A program made the translations under genes and the position numbers. A model generated the notes under the pieces. It was given only the letters and a program-made list of their open reading frames with translations, searched no databases and had not been told where the DNA came from. Below are positions 1 through 8,870 of a stretch of DNA of 64,000 bases, in pieces. The stretch comes from Pseudomonas sp. MYb327 (GTDB lineage Bacteria > Pseudomonadota > Gammaproteobacteria > Pseudomonadales > Pseudomonadaceae), in contig NZ_CP159258.1 of assembly GCF_040438925.1 (NCBI RefSeq), positions 758,001 to 822,000 of the forward strand, written 5' to 3'. Position 1 is the first letter of the stretch. Each line of letters begins with the position of its first letter.

Positions 1-84
1 CTGCACCAGCTCGCGGATGTCGTCGATCCCGTTGGTGGCGGGGCCGAGGGTGGCGAGGATTTTGACCTTTTTATCAGGCGTCAT
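1..84 (-). CDS. pyk: Pyruvate kinase, N-terminal fragment (cut by window edge)
   Basis: Only the first 28 codons lie in the window. They read from ATG at 84 down to base 1 and begin MTPDKKVKILATLGPAT, the usual N-terminus of bacterial pyruvate kinase (the K-[IV]-x-[AC]-T-[LI]-G-P-[AS] strand before the ATP/PEP barrel). The enzyme converts phosphoenolpyruvate and ADP to pyruvate and ATP in the cytoplasm. Its start overlaps the end of the glycerate kinase gene by 11 bases, so it is the distal gene of the glyoxylate-assimilation operon. That fits a route from glyoxylate through glycerate and 2-phosphoglycerate to pyruvate. The identification is firm for so short a piece; the isozyme type cannot be judged. 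Confidence 0.88.
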   Translation of the reverse strand, partial: MTPDKKVKILATLGPATNGIDDIRELVQ

Positions 85-1354
85 GTTTAGGGTTCTCGAG
101 GATCAGAATGGCGCGGAAATCGTTGACGTTGGTGCGGGTCGGCTCGGTGACGATCAGTGCGTCCAGTGCCTCGAAGTAGCCGTAGCCATTGTTGTTGTCC
201 AACTCGTCACTGGCGCTCAAACCGAGGGCGGCGGCGCGGGCGTAGCTATCCGGAGCCATGATCGCGCCCGCGTTGTCTTCGGAACCGTCGATGCCATCGG
301 TATCGCCGGCCAGCGCATAAACGCCGGGCAAGCCCTTGAGGCTGTCAGTCAGGCTGAGCAAGAATTCAGCGTTGCGTCCGCCCCGGCCATTGCCGCGCAC
401 GGTCACGGTGGTTTCGCCGCCGGAGAGAATCACGCACGGTGCTGGCAATGGCTGTCCATGCAGGAGCACCTGGCGAACGATGCCGGCGTGGACCTTGGCC
501 ACTTCGCGGGATTCGCCTTCCAGGTCGCCGAGGATCAACGGGCTGAAACCGGCCTGGCGGCATTTCACCGCCGCCGCTTCCAGAGATTGCTGCGGTCGGG
601 CGATCAACTGGAAATGACTGCGCGCCAGACTCGGATCACCGGGTTTGACGGTTTCCGATTCCGGGCTTTGCAGCCAGTTGCGCACGGATACCGGCACCTC
701 GATGTTGTAGCGCTTGAGGATCGCCAGCGCTTCGGCTGAGGTGCTCGGGTCGGCCACGGTGGGGCCGGAGGCGATGACCGTGGCGAGGTCGCCCGGCACA
801 TCGGAAATCGCATACGTATACACAGTGGCAGGCCAACAGGCCTTGCCGAGACGGCCACCCTTGATCGCCGAGAGGTGCTTGCGCACGCAGTTCATTTCGC
901 CGATGGTGGCGCCGGATTTGAGCAGCGCTTTGTTGATCGACTGCTTGTCCGCGAGAGTGATGCCGGCAGCGGGCAGGGCAAGCAACGCCGATCCTCCGCC
1001 CGAGAGCAGGAAGATTACGCGATCAGCTTCGGTCAGGTTGCTGACCAGCTCGAAGACACGCTTGGCAACGGCCTGGCCGGCAGCATCAGGCACGGGATGC
1101 GCGGCTTCGACCACTTCGATTTTTTCGCAGGGGGCGCCGTGACCGTAGCGGGTCACCACCAGACCGGACACTTCACCCTGCCAGCAACGCTCGACAACTT
1201 GCGCCATGGCGGCTGCGGCTTTGCCGGCGCCAATGACGATCAAGCGACCGCTGCGGTCGGCAGGCAAATGGGCTTCGAGGACTTGTTGCGGATGGGCCGC
1301 GTCGATGGCTGTGGCGAACAGCTCGCGCAGGAATTGTTGCGGATCGACCGACAT
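74..1354 (-). CDS. ttuD: Glycerate 2-kinase / hydroxypyruvate reductase-like (MOFRL family)
   Basis: This 426-residue protein of the glycerate kinase GckA/TtuD family phosphorylates D-glycerate to 2-phosphoglycerate; older annotation calls it hydroxypyruvate reductase. The N-terminal half has the glycine-rich segment LIVIGAGKAAAAMA (about residues 37-50) and the LLSGGGSALLALP loop. The C-terminal MOFRL domain shows ILSGGETTVTVRG followed by GRGGRNAEFLLSL and ALAGDTDGIDG. Start is ATG at 1354. It lies downstream of glxR, with a REP palindrome in the gap, and overlaps pyk by 11 bases. It supplies the kinase step after tartronate semialdehyde reductase. The length is normal for the family. Confidence 0.93.
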   Translation of the reverse strand: MSVDPQQFLRELFATAIDAAHPQQVLEAHLPADRSGRLIVIGAGKAAAAMAQVVERCWQGEVSGLVVTRYGHGAPCEKIEVVEAAHPVPDAAGQAVAKRVFELVSNLTEADRVIFLLSGGGSALLALPAAGITLADKQSINKALLKSGATIGEMNCVRKHLSAIKGGRLGKACWPATVYTYAISDVPGDLATVIASGPTVADPSTSAEALAILKRYNIEVPVSVRNWLQSPESETVKPGDPSLARSHFQLIARPQQSLEAAAVKCRQAGFSPLILGDLEGESREVAKVHAGIVRQVLLHGQPLPAPCVILSGGETTVTVRGNGRGGRNAEFLLSLTDSLKGLPGVYALAGDTDGIDGSEDNAGAIMAPDSYARAAALGLSASDELDNNNGYGYFEALDALIVTEPTRTNVNDFRAILILENPKHDA

Positions 1355-1398
1355 GGCGGGCTCCCGGAATTCTTGTTATTTGGAGGGTAACTCGGTTC

Positions 1399-1490
1399 TG
1401 TAGGAGCTGGCTTGCCAGCGACCCAGACGCCTCGATATGTCAGGCAGACCGCGTCGACGCAATCGCTGGCAAGCCAGCGCCTACAGGGGG
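1399..1490. repeat. REP palindrome pair, family TGTAGGAGCYGGCTTGC
   Basis: Two inverted arms, TGTAGGAGCTGGCTTGCCAGCG and its complement ending in CTACAG, flank a spacer of roughly 45 bases. The element fills the gap between glxR and ttuD inside the operon, so it probably forms a long hairpin in the transcript. Such elements are common extragenic palindromes in the fluorescens group. Confidence 0.9.
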
Positions 1491-1497
1491 TGTGGCG

Positions 1498-2388
1498 TTA
1501 TTTATCGCGAATCGAGAAATTCGCCATGTGTTCCAGGCCCTTGATCAGCGCCGAGTGGTCCCAGTTGCTGCCACCGATGGCTGCGCAGGTGCTGAACACT
1601 TGCTGGGTATTGGCGGTGTTCGGCAGGTTGATGTTCAGTTCCTTGGCACCTTGCAGGGCCAGGTTCAGGTCCTTCTGGTGCAGGCTGATGCGGAAGCCCG
1701 GATCGAAGGTGCCTTTGATCATGCGCTCGCCGTGCACTTCGAGGATCTTCGAGGACGCGAAACCACCCATCAGCGCTTCACGCACCTTGGCTGGATCGGC
1801 GCCGTTTTTCGAGGCGAACAGCAGGGCTTCGGCCACCGCCTGGATGTTCAGCGCAACGATGATCTGGTTGGCCACTTTCGCGGTTTGACCGTCGCCATTG
1901 CCACCGACCAGGGTGATGTTCTTGCCCATGGCCTGGAACAGCGGCAGGGCGCGTTCGAAGGCATCGCCATCACCGCCGACCATGATGCTCAGGGTCGCCG
2001 CCTTGGCGCCCACTTCACCGCCGGACACGGGTGCGTCGAGGTACTGCGCGCCTTTTTCGTTGATCTTGGCGGCGAAGGCCTTGGTGGCGGTGGGCGAGAT
2101 CGAGCTCATGTCGATCACGACTTTGCCTTTGCCAACACCGGCGGCAACGCCATCGGCGCGGAACAGCACGTCATCGACCTGCGGGGTATCCGGAACCATG
2201 ACGATGATGAATTCGGCTTCTTGCGCGACTTCTTTCGGGTTCGCCAGGGCGACGGCGCCAGCGGCGATCAGGTCGGCGGGCGCGGCGTCGTGGTGTTGCG
2301 AAAGGAACAGGCTGTGACCGGCTTTCTGCAGGTTCGCCGCCATTGGGTGGCCCATGATGCCGGTGCCGATAAATCCGATTTTAGCCAT
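1498..2388 (-). CDS. glxR: 2-hydroxy-3-oxopropionate reductase (tartronate semialdehyde reductase)
   Basis: A 296-residue beta-hydroxyacid dehydrogenase that reduces tartronate semialdehyde, the product of Gcl, to D-glycerate with NAD(P)H. The Rossmann fingerprint IGFIGTGIMGHPMAANL is at residues 4-20. The substrate-binding DAPVSGGEVGA segment is near residue 120, and the catalytic lysine lies in GGNGDGQTAKVANQ near residue 170. The ATG at 2388 has a good AGGAT ribosome site just upstream. It lies between hyi and ttuD in the operon and is separated from hyi by a tandem REP array. Homologues are called GlxR or GarR; the operon context favours GlxR. Confidence 0.94.
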   Translation of the reverse strand: MAKIGFIGTGIMGHPMAANLQKAGHSLFLSQHHDAAPADLIAAGAVALANPKEVAQEAEFIIVMVPDTPQVDDVLFRADGVAAGVGKGKVVIDMSSISPTATKAFAAKINEKGAQYLDAPVSGGEVGAKAATLSIMVGGDGDAFERALPLFQAMGKNITLVGGNGDGQTAKVANQIIVALNIQAVAEALLFASKNGADPAKVREALMGGFASSKILEVHGERMIKGTFDPGFRISLHQKDLNLALQGAKELNINLPNTANTQQVFSTCAAIGGSNWDHSALIKGLEHMANFSIRDK

Positions 2389-2440
2389 GAGAAAATCCTC
2401 TTGTTTTTATTGCTGCGTCAAACAAATGGGGAACCGCTTT

Positions 2441-2750
2441 TGTAGGAGTCGGCTTGCTGGCGATGGCATCACTGCGGTTTGCATGACAGACCGAGTTGCC
2501 TGGATCGCTGGCAAGCCAGCTCCTACAGGGATTGCGTAAATGATGCTTTTGTAGGAGCCGGCTTGCTGGCGATGGCATCACTGCGGTTTGCATGACAGAC
2601 CGAGTTGCCTGGATCGCTGGCAAGCCAGCTCCTACAGGGATTGCGTAAATGATGCTCTTGTAGGAGCCGGCTTGCTGGCGATGGCATCACTGCGGTTTGC
2701 ATGACAGACCGAGTTGCCTGGATCGCTGGCAAGCCAGCTCCTACAGGGGG
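2441..2750. repeat. Three tandem copies of a 109-bp REP unit
   Basis: The unit starts at 2441, 2550 and 2659. Each contains the arm TGTAGGAGYCGGCTTGCTGG, a constant middle with CATCACTGCGG and CATGACAGACCGAGTTGCC, the opposite arm, and for the first two a linker CAGGGATTGCGTAAATGATG. The copies differ at only a couple of bases, so they arose by recent unequal duplication. The array fills the 367-bp gap between hyi and glxR within an operon. No gene is visible in it. Confidence 0.95.
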
Positions 2751-2755
2751 CAGCG

Positions 2756-3538
2756 TCAAATTGCGTTGTGGGTTTTCAGCCAGCCCAAACCCGCTTCCGT
2801 GGTAGTCAGCGGCTTGTATTCGCAACCGACCCAACCCTGATACCCGATGCGGTCCAGGTGTTCGAACAGGAAGCGGTAGTTGATTTCACCGGTGCCTGGT
2901 TCGTTTCGCCCCGGGTTGTCCGCGAGCTGCACATGGTTGATCTCGCCCAGGTGCGATTGCAGGGTGCGGGCCAGATCGCCTTCCATGATTTGCATGTGAT
3001 AGATGTCGTATTGCAGGAACAGGTTGGCGCTACCGACCTGCTCGCGAATCGACAGGGCTTGTGCCGTGTTGTTCAGGTAAAAGCCCGGGATGTCGCGGGT
3101 GTTGATCGCTTCCATCACCAGTTTGATGCCCGCCGCTTGCAGCTTTTCAGCCGCGTACTTGAGGTTGGCAACGAAGGTTTTCTCCACAGTGGCATCGTCA
3201 AAACCCTGCGGACGAATACCGGCCAGGCAGTTGACCTGGGTGTTGCCCAGCACTTTTGCGTAAGCGATGGCCAGATCGACACCGCCGCGGAACTCTTCAA
3301 CCCGGTCCGGCAGGCAGGCGATACCGCGCTCGCCCTTGGCCCAGTCACCGGCCGGCAGGTTGAACAGCACTTGGGTCAGACGGTTGGCGTCGAGCTTGGC
3401 CTTGATTTCGGCCGAGCTGAAGTCGTAGGGGAACAGGTATTCGACACCACTGAAACCGGCCTTGGCGGCCGCTTCGAAACGGGCGAGGAACTCCTGTTCG
3501 GTGAACAGCATGGACAGGTTGGCTGCGAAACGCGGCAT
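2756..3538 (-). CDS. hyi: Hydroxypyruvate isomerase
   Basis: A 260-residue xylose-isomerase-like TIM-barrel protein of the Hyi family, which interconverts hydroxypyruvate and tartronate semialdehyde. It starts MPRFAANLSMLFTEQEFL, typical of the family. Metal-site segments include VMEAINTRDIPGFYL (about residues 141-155), FLQYDIYHMQIMEGD and the late WVGCEYKP strand. Start is ATG at 3538. It is second in the gcl operon, and a REP element separates it from gcl. Here the isomerase lets the pathway take hydroxypyruvate as well as glyoxylate. Length matches the family. Confidence 0.94.
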   Translation of the reverse strand: MPRFAANLSMLFTEQEFLARFEAAAKAGFSGVEYLFPYDFSSAEIKAKLDANRLTQVLFNLPAGDWAKGERGIACLPDRVEEFRGGVDLAIAYAKVLGNTQVNCLAGIRPQGFDDATVEKTFVANLKYAAEKLQAAGIKLVMEAINTRDIPGFYLNNTAQALSIREQVGSANLFLQYDIYHMQIMEGDLARTLQSHLGEINHVQLADNPGRNEPGTGEINYRFLFEHLDRIGYQGWVGCEYKPLTTTEAGLGWLKTHNAI

Positions 3539-3570
3539 GGTGGTCTCCCGTAATTTTTTTGAGTTTCCCC

Positions 3571-3664
3571 TGTAGGAGCCGGCTTGCTGGCGATGACGTT
3601 GTATCAGTCACATCAAGGTCGATTGATGAACCGCAATCGCCAGCAGGCCGGCTCCTACAAGGGG
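3571..3664. repeat. REP palindrome pair between hyi and gcl
   Basis: Inverted arms TGTAGGAGCCGGCTTGCTGG and CCAGCAGGCCGGCTCCTACA enclose about 50 bases. It lies inside the operon, 3' of gcl, where a stable hairpin could protect the upstream gcl message. Confidence 0.88.
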
Positions 3665-3676
3665 AACGAACAGCTA

Positions 3677-5452
3677 TTAATCCAGCAACGAAATCGCCGT
3701 CGGTGCGTCGTTGCCGACCAGCGCCAGGTCTTCGAATTCGTTGACGGCGTTGATCTCGGTGCCCATGGAAATGTTGGTCACGCGCTCCAGGATAATCTCG
3801 ACGATCACCGGAACCTTGAACTCTTCGATCAGCTCCTGGGCCTTGCGCAGGGCAGGCTGGATCTGAGCCGGTTCGAACACTCGCAGCGCCTTGCAACCGA
3901 GGCCCTCGGCAACTGCGACGTGGTCAACACCGTAACCGTTGAGTTCCGGAGCGTTGAGGTTATCGAAGGACAGCTGCACGCAGTAGTCCATGTCGAAACC
4001 GCGCTGCGCCTGGCGGATCAGCCCCAGGTACGAGTTGTTCACCACCACATGAATGTACGGCAGCTTGAACTGCGCGCCCACCGCCAATTCTTCGATCATG
4101 AACTGGAAGTCATAGTCCCCCGACAGGGCCACGACTTTACGGTCCGGATCAGCCTTGACCACACCCAGCGCCGCCGGAATGGTCCAGCCCAACGGGCCTG
4201 CCTGACCGCAGTTGATCCAGTGGCGTGGCTTGTAGACGTGCAGGAACTGCGCGCCGGCAATCTGCGACAGACCAATGGTGCTGACGTAGCAAGTGTCTTT
4301 GCCAAACACCTGGTTCATTTCTTCGTATACACGCTGCGGCTTGACCGGCACGTTGTCGAAGTGAGTCTTGCGCTGCAGACTGGCCTTGCGCTGCTGGCAG
4401 TCTTGCAGCCAGGCGCTACGGTTTTTCAGCTTGCCGGCGGCTTGCCATTCGCGGGCGACTTCGATGAACACGGTCAGCGCGGCAGCGGCGTCGGAAACGA
4501 TGCCCAGGTCCGGGGTGAACACGCGGCCGATCTGCGTGCCTTCGATGTCGACGTGAATGAACTTGCGGCCTTCGGTATAGACGTCAACCGAACCGGTGTG
4601 GCGGTTGGCCCAACGGTTACCGATGCCCAGCACCACGTCGGACTTGAGCATCGTGGCGTTGCCATAACGATGCGAAGTCTGCAAACCGACCATGCCCACC
4701 ATCAGCGGGTGATCGTCCGGAATGGTGCCCCAGCCCATCAGGGTCGGGATGACCGGGATGCCGGTCAGCTCGGCGAATTCCACCAGCAAGTCGCTGGCAT
4801 CGGCATTGATGATGCCACCACCGGCTACCAGCAATGGACGCTCGGCCTGATCGAGCAAGGCCAAAGCCTTCTCCACCTGAACGCGGCTAGCGGTCGGCTT
4901 GGCCAGCGGCAGTGGCTGGTAAGCGTCGATGTCGAATTCGATTTCAGCCATCTGCACGTCGAACGGCAGGTCGATCAGCACCGGGCCCGGACGGCCGGAG
5001 CGCATTTCATAGAATGCTTTCTGGAACGCGTAAGGCACTTGGCCCGGTTCCAGAACAGTGGTTGCCCACTTGGTCACAGGCTTGACGATGCTGGTGATGT
5101 CGACAGCCTGGAAGTCTTCCTTGTGCATACGGGCGCGGGGTGCCTGGCCGGTGATGCAGAGGATTGGGATCGAGTCCGCCGAGGCGCTGTAGAGCCCGGT
5201 GACCATGTCGGTGCCGGCAGGGCCGGAGGTGCCGATGCACACGCCGATGTTGCCGGCCTTGGTGCGGGTGTAGCCCTCGGCCATGTGCGAGGCGCCTTCA
5301 ACGTGGCGAGCAAGGACATGATCGATGCCGCCGACTTTTTGCAGGGCGTTGTACAGCGGGTTGATGGCGGCACCCGGGATGCCAAAAGCGGTATCAACCC
5401 CTTCACGGCGCATCACCAGAACGGCGGCTTCGATTGCTCTCATTTTGCTCAT
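3677..5452 (-). CDS. gcl: Glyoxylate carboligase (tartronate-semialdehyde synthase)
   Basis: A 591-residue thiamine-diphosphate enzyme that joins two glyoxylates to tartronate semialdehyde with release of CO2. I place the start at ATG 5452 ([20 protein letters not shown]), not at the in-frame codon 36 bases upstream, because this matches the family length. In the motif [14 protein letters not shown], residue 51 is valine where other ThDP enzymes have the catalytic glutamate; this V51 is the hallmark of Gcl. The ThDP motif [15 protein letters not shown] lies near residue 460. It is first in the operon, and a TTGTATACAA palindrome 27 bases upstream of its start is a likely operator. Confidence 0.96.
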   Translation of the reverse strand: MSKMRAIEAAVLVMRREGVDTAFGIPGAAINPLYNALQKVGGIDHVLARHVEGASHMAEGYTRTKAGNIGVCIGTSGPAGTDMVTGLYSASADSIPILCITGQAPRARMHKEDFQAVDITSIVKPVTKWATTVLEPGQVPYAFQKAFYEMRSGRPGPVLIDLPFDVQMAEIEFDIDAYQPLPLAKPTASRVQVEKALALLDQAERPLLVAGGGIINADASDLLVEFAELTGIPVIPTLMGWGTIPDDHPLMVGMVGLQTSHRYGNATMLKSDVVLGIGNRWANRHTGSVDVYTEGRKFIHVDIEGTQIGRVFTPDLGIVSDAAAALTVFIEVAREWQAAGKLKNRSAWLQDCQQRKASLQRKTHFDNVPVKPQRVYEEMNQVFGKDTCYVSTIGLSQIAGAQFLHVYKPRHWINCGQAGPLGWTIPAALGVVKADPDRKVVALSGDYDFQFMIEELAVGAQFKLPYIHVVVNNSYLGLIRQAQRGFDMDYCVQLSFDNLNAPELNGYGVDHVAVAEGLGCKALRVFEPAQIQPALRKAQELIEEFKVPVIVEIILERVTNISMGTEINAVNEFEDLALVGNDAPTAISLLD

Positions 5453-5478
5453 GGTTTTGTGCCTCTTACGTTTTGTAA

Positions 5479-5488
5479 TTGTATACAA
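5479..5488. promoter_or_regulatory. Palindromic operator TTGTATACAA, gcl side
   Basis: A perfect 10-bp palindrome 27 bases upstream of the gcl start. It fits the FadR-subfamily GntR consensus T-N-G-T...A-C-N-A. An identical copy is at 5617-5626. The regulator is not visibly encoded in this window. Confidence 0.65.
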
Positions 5489-5616
5489 GTGGCTTTGCGC
5501 AGAGTGTATTCACGGCGGACGGCGCAGGTCAATCCATTTTCTCAAGCGCTCGTTTCATTCGTCTGAAGCCCGATCTACTGTGGCTTTTCGTCGCATGTGG
5601 CGCTTTTCGAGAATTA

Positions 5617-5626
5617 TTGTATACAA
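5617..5626. promoter_or_regulatory. Palindromic operator TTGTATACAA, glcG-like side
   Basis: The second perfect copy lies 94 bases upstream of the divergent GlcG-like gene. Two identical palindromes 138 bases apart in one divergent promoter region suggest co-regulation of both directions by one dimeric repressor. Confidence 0.65.
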
Positions 5627-5719
5627 AAACATAAACCATTGTGTTCTATTTGTTGCATCGGGCTGCGGCACAAACGCGCATCCCAACGGCTTTCCGAAAA
5701 ACAAAATGAGGACGGCACC

Positions 5720-6160
5720 ATGAGCGCTTTAACCTTGAAAGTCGCAGTCAACCTGGTCAACGAGGCCATCACCGCGGGGCGGGCGATTTCCGCTGCACCG
5801 CTGACTATCGCGGTGCTGGATGCCGGCGGGCATCTGATCACCCTGCAACGCGAAGACGGCGCCAGCCTGCTGCGCCCGCAAGTGGCCATCGGCAAGGCCT
5901 GGGGCGCCATCGCACTGGGCAAAGGCTCACGCCTGCTGGCACTGGACGCCCAACAACGTCCGGCGTTTATCGCGGCGTTGAACAGCCTGGGGCAGGGCAG
6001 CGTCGTGCCGGCACCGGGTGGTGTGTTGATTCGTGATCACGCCGGAAATGTGCTGGGAGCGGTGGGGATCAGCGGGGATTTGTCGGATGTTGATGAACAG
6101 TGTGCGATCAATGCGATCGAGGCGCTGGGGTTGAGGGCGGATGCGGGGGTGGTGGCGTAA
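5720..6160 (+). CDS. GlcG/HbpS family protein
   Basis: A 146-residue protein of the GlcG (DUF336, heme-binding HbpS-like) family. The family core is visible: SAAPLTIAVLDAGGHLITLQ near the N-terminus, then RPQVAIGKAWGAIALG, and a C-terminal GGVLIRDHAGNVLGAVGISGD. The start at ATG 5720 gives MSALTLKVAVNLVNEAI, the usual family start. Members often sit beside glycolate or glyoxylate genes but their biochemical role is unclear. It is divergent from gcl and shares its operator-bearing promoter region, so it is probably induced with glyoxylate metabolism. No signal peptide is seen. Confidence 0.85.
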   Translation: MSALTLKVAVNLVNEAITAGRAISAAPLTIAVLDAGGHLITLQREDGASLLRPQVAIGKAWGAIALGKGSRLLALDAQQRPAFIAALNSLGQGSVVPAPGGVLIRDHAGNVLGAVGISGDLSDVDEQCAINAIEALGLRADAGVVA

Positions 6161-6175
6161 CTTTTGTATTGATCT

Positions 6176-6254
6176 ACAGCCATGGCCAGCAGGCTGGCTC
6201 CCACAATGGATCTGCGATGTGCACAACCCCTGTGGGAGCTAGCTGCTAGCGATA
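6176..6254. repeat. Degenerate REP palindrome pair
   Basis: Arms AGCAGGCTGGCTCCCACA and TGTGGGAGCTAGCTGCTAGCG face each other between two convergent genes (GlcG-like and TetR). No clear T-tract terminator is seen here, so this hairpin may be the only 3' structure. Confidence 0.75.
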
Positions 6255-6270
6255 AATCCACCACGGTCTA

Positions 6271-6876
6271 TCAGTCCGGCTCACACCCTTTAAGCACCAA
6301 ACGAATAATCGTCTGCGCGGCCGCTTCATAATCCTCTTCATCCAGCTTGGCCTTGCCGGTGATGGCGGTGATTTGCCAGTCGAAGTCGGCGTAGGTCTGG
6401 GTGGCGGCCCAGATGCTGAACATCAGGTGGTTGGGGTCGATGGGGGCGATCTGGCCGCGGTCGATCCAGGTCTGGATGCAGTCGATGTTGTGCTTGGCCT
6501 GGCTGTTGAGTTGCTCGACCAGGTCGGCGCTCAGGTGTGGGGCGCCGTGCATGATTTCGCTGGCGAATACCTTGGAGGCAAATGGCAAGTCGCGGGAGAT
6601 GCGGATTTTCGAGCGGATGTAGCCGCTCAGCACTTCGCTGGGCACGCCGTCGGGGTTGAACGGCGTCGAGGCCTGCAGGATCGGCTCGATGATACTTTCC
6701 AAAACCTCGCGATAGAGGTTTTCCTTGGACTTGAAGTAGTAGTAGACGTTGGGCTTGGGCAATCCCGCCTTGGCTGCGATGTCGCTGGTTTTGGTCGCAG
6801 CGAAGCCCTTGTCGGCAAATTCTTCACTGGCGGCACGCAGGATCAGTTGTTTGTTGCGCTCGCGGATAGTGCTCAT
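6271..6876 (-). CDS. TetR/AcrR family transcriptional regulator
   Basis: A 201-residue regulator. Start ATG 6876 gives [20 protein letters not shown]. The N-terminal TetR helix-turn-helix is clear: [20 protein letters not shown] followed by [20 protein letters not shown] (about residues 20-60). The C-terminal ligand domain resembles the RutR/PydR group, with [14 protein letters not shown] near residue 150. It is convergent with the GlcG-like gene and follows the glyoxylate cluster, so a role in nucleobase or glyoxylate catabolism is a reasonable guess. The TTGTATACAA sites in the gcl promoter look like GntR rather than TetR targets, so I do not assign them to this protein. Confidence 0.88.
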   Translation of the reverse strand: MSTIRERNKQLILRAASEEFADKGFAATKTSDIAAKAGLPKPNVYYYFKSKENLYREVLESIIEPILQASTPFNPDGVPSEVLSGYIRSKIRISRDLPFASKVFASEIMHGAPHLSADLVEQLNSQAKHNIDCIQTWIDRGQIAPIDPNHLMFSIWAATQTYADFDWQITAITGKAKLDEEDYEAAAQTIIRLVLKGCEPD

Positions 6877-7009
6877 AAACCAGGTGGTTCCTTGCCTGTT
6901 CTGGCGGTTGCGCATGGTATCACCGGCCTTCGGCGGCGCTCAAGAATGCGCCGTGCGACGCTCGGCCGGGCTATGCTGCACGGCATTCATTCAAGAAGGA
7001 ACCCGATTC

Positions 7010-7924
7010 ATGGCAGGAAGCAGTTTGCTGGTGCTGATCGACGACATCGCCGCGGTGCTGGACGATGTGGCATTGATGACCAAAATGGCCGCCAAGAAGA
7101 CTGCCGGCGTGCTGGGCGATGATCTGGCGCTCAATGCCCAGCAGGTCAGCGGTGTGCGCGCGGAGCGGGAAATCCCCGTGGTCTGGGCGGTCGCCAAGGG
7201 CTCGTTTATCAACAAACTGATCCTGGTGCCCTCGGCATTGGCGATCAGCGCGTTCATTCCCTGGCTGGTTACGCCATTGTTAATGCTTGGCGGCGCTTAC
7301 CTGTGTTTCGAGGGCTTCGAGAAACTCGCCCACAAATTTCTCCACAGCAAGGCTGAAGACCAGGCCGAGCATGCCGAACTGGTCGAAGCCGTGGCGGACC
7401 CGGCGGTCGATCTGGTGGCGTTCGAAAAGGAAAAGATCAAGGGTGCCATTCGTACCGATTTCATCCTCTCGGCGGAAATCATCGCCATCACCCTCGGCGT
7501 CGTGGCCGATTCGGCGCTGACCCAACAAGTCGTGGTGCTCTCGGGTATCGCTATCGTCATGACCATCGGCGTCTACGGCCTGGTGGCGGGCATCGTCAAG
7601 CTTGATGACCTGGGCCTGTGGCTGACCCACAAGCCGGGGCAGGTGGCCAAGAGCATCGGCGCCGGCATTTTGCGCGCAGCGCCGTACATGATGAAAAGCC
7701 TGTCGGTGATCGGTACGGCGGCGATGTTCCTGGTCGGCGGCGGCATCCTCACCCACGGCATACCGATGGTGCACCACTGGATTGAAAGTGTCAGCACAGG
7801 GGCGGGCGGTGCCGGGTTTATCGTGCCGACGTTACTCAATGGTGTGGCGGGGATTGTGGCAGGGGCGGTGGTGTTGGCGGTGGTGATGGTCGTCAGCAAG
7901 ATCTGGCGTGCTGTCAAAGGCTAA
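7010..7924 (+). CDS. DUF808 family inner-membrane protein (YedI-like)
   Basis: A 304-residue DUF808 protein. The start at ATG 7010 follows an AAGGA ribosome site and gives [20 protein letters not shown]. The family signature [20 protein letters not shown] is at about residues 25-44. Hydrophobic stretches near residues 70-100, 145-190 and 220-300 suggest several membrane spans, with a charged middle region rich in glutamate and lysine. The function of the family is unknown. It stands alone, divergent from the TetR gene, and is followed by a REP element and a terminator shared with mlaA. Confidence 0.88.
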   Translation: MAGSSLLVLIDDIAAVLDDVALMTKMAAKKTAGVLGDDLALNAQQVSGVRAEREIPVVWAVAKGSFINKLILVPSALAISAFIPWLVTPLLMLGGAYLCFEGFEKLAHKFLHSKAEDQAEHAELVEAVADPAVDLVAFEKEKIKGAIRTDFILSAEIIAITLGVVADSALTQQVVVLSGIAIVMTIGVYGLVAGIVKLDDLGLWLTHKPGQVAKSIGAGILRAAPYMMKSLSVIGTAAMFLVGGGILTHGIPMVHHWIESVSTGAGGAGFIVPTLLNGVAGIVAGAVVLAVVMVVSKIWRAVKG

Positions 7925-7928
7925 AAAC

Positions 7929-8012
7929 TGTAGGAGCCGGCTTGCTGGCGATGGGTCTTGAGTCTTGCAGGGTTCTTACGAACGCCATCGCTGGCAAGCC
8001 AGCTCCTACAGG
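7929..8012. repeat. REP palindrome pair
   Basis: Arms TGTAGGAGCCGGCTTGCTGG and CCAGCTCCTACA-type complement lie five bases after the DUF808 stop codon and before the terminator at 8033. Confidence 0.9.
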
Positions 8013-8032
8013 TGATTTTTGCGAGGGCATGA

Positions 8033-8069
8033 AAAAGGCCATTCGATTCGCATCGAATGGCCTTTTTTG
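8033..8069. terminator. Bidirectional rho-independent terminator
   Basis: The stem AAAGGCCATTCGAT / ATCGAATGGCCTTT has a four-base loop and a T run on one side and an A run on the other. It lies between the convergent DUF808 and mlaA genes and can serve both. Confidence 0.9.
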
Positions 8070-8081
8070 TTGCCGCCGGAA

Positions 8082-8870
8082 TTACTCGGCAATCTGCAAC
8101 TTGCGCGACTCGGTGTACACGTAACGCACCTTCTCGTACTCGAACGGCGAGTTCAACTGGCCGTAGCGGAAACTGGTCTGGTAGCGCTTGTCGATGCCAC
8201 GCAGGATCCAGACTTCCGGATGGTTGGAGCTGACTTCGGCCACGTTGAGGAAGTTGATTGCGTTCTCGGCGCTGAAATCCACCAACAGACCACCCGTATC
8301 ACGCAGGTTCGACGGCCCGAGGATCGGCAGCACGAAGTAGGCGCCGCCCGGTACGCCATAGAAGCCCAGAGTCTGACCGAAGTCTTCGTTCTGGCGCGGC
8401 AGGCCCATGGCGGTGGCCGGGTCCCACAATCCGGCGATGCCGATGGTGGTGTTGAGCAGCAGTCGACCGGTGATTTCCATCGAGCGCTGGCCCTTGAACT
8501 GCAACAGACTGTTCAGCAGATTTGGCACGTCGCCAAGGTTGTTGAAGAAGTTGCTGACGCCGGTGCGCAAGAAGCTCGGCGTGATGTAGCGATAGCCGTC
8601 GACCACCGGCAGGAACACCCATTGGTCGAACCGGTAGTTGAAGTGGTAAACGCGGCGGTTCCACTCTTCCAGCGGGTCGTAGACGTTCAAGGCGCTGAGC
8701 GTCGAGCGTTCGAATTCGCGTTGATCCAGCCCCGGGTTGAATTTGAGTTTGCTCAAGGGCTCCTTGAAGCCGTCACTGTCGACGACCACCGGGGCATTGG
8801 CTTTGCTGTTGTCGGCGTTGGCAACGCCTGCACAGAGTAACGCGGCGATAAGCAGGAGATATTTAGCCAC
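8082..8870 (-). CDS. mlaA: MlaA/VacJ family phospholipid-asymmetry protein
   Basis: A 262-residue MlaA homologue, the outer-membrane component that removes misplaced phospholipids from the outer leaflet and passes them to MlaC. Family landmarks are YDPLEEWNRRVYHFNYRFDQ (residues 64-83), the GRLLLNTTIGIAGLWDPAT segment and PILGPSNLRDTGG. The start codon is GTG at 8870. The signal sequence ends at VANA|DN (residue 19) and has no lipobox, so unlike E. coli MlaA this one is probably not lipidated. The GTG overlaps the stop of the upstream hydrolase gene by 8 bases, which implies translational coupling. Confidence 0.9.
   Translation of the reverse strand: MAKYLLLIAALLCAGVANADNSKANAPVVVDSDGFKEPLSKLKFNPGLDQREFERSTLSALNVYDPLEEWNRRVYHFNYRFDQWVFLPVVDGYRYITPSFLRTGVSNFFNNLGDVPNLLNSLLQFKGQRSMEITGRLLLNTTIGIAGLWDPATAMGLPRQNEDFGQTLGFYGVPGGAYFVLPILGPSNLRDTGGLLVDFSAENAINFLNVAEVSSNHPEVWILRGIDKRYQTSFRYGQLNSPFEYEKVRYVYTESRKLQIAE

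Noticed and set aside
2441..2750. Regular direct repeats that might be a CRISPR array
   Set aside because: Units are 109 bp, contain long inverted arms and have no variable spacers; they are tandem REP units.
3584..5566. A 660-codon plus-strand frame opposite gcl
   Set aside because: Antisense shadow of gcl that even runs into REP sequence and the divergent promoter.
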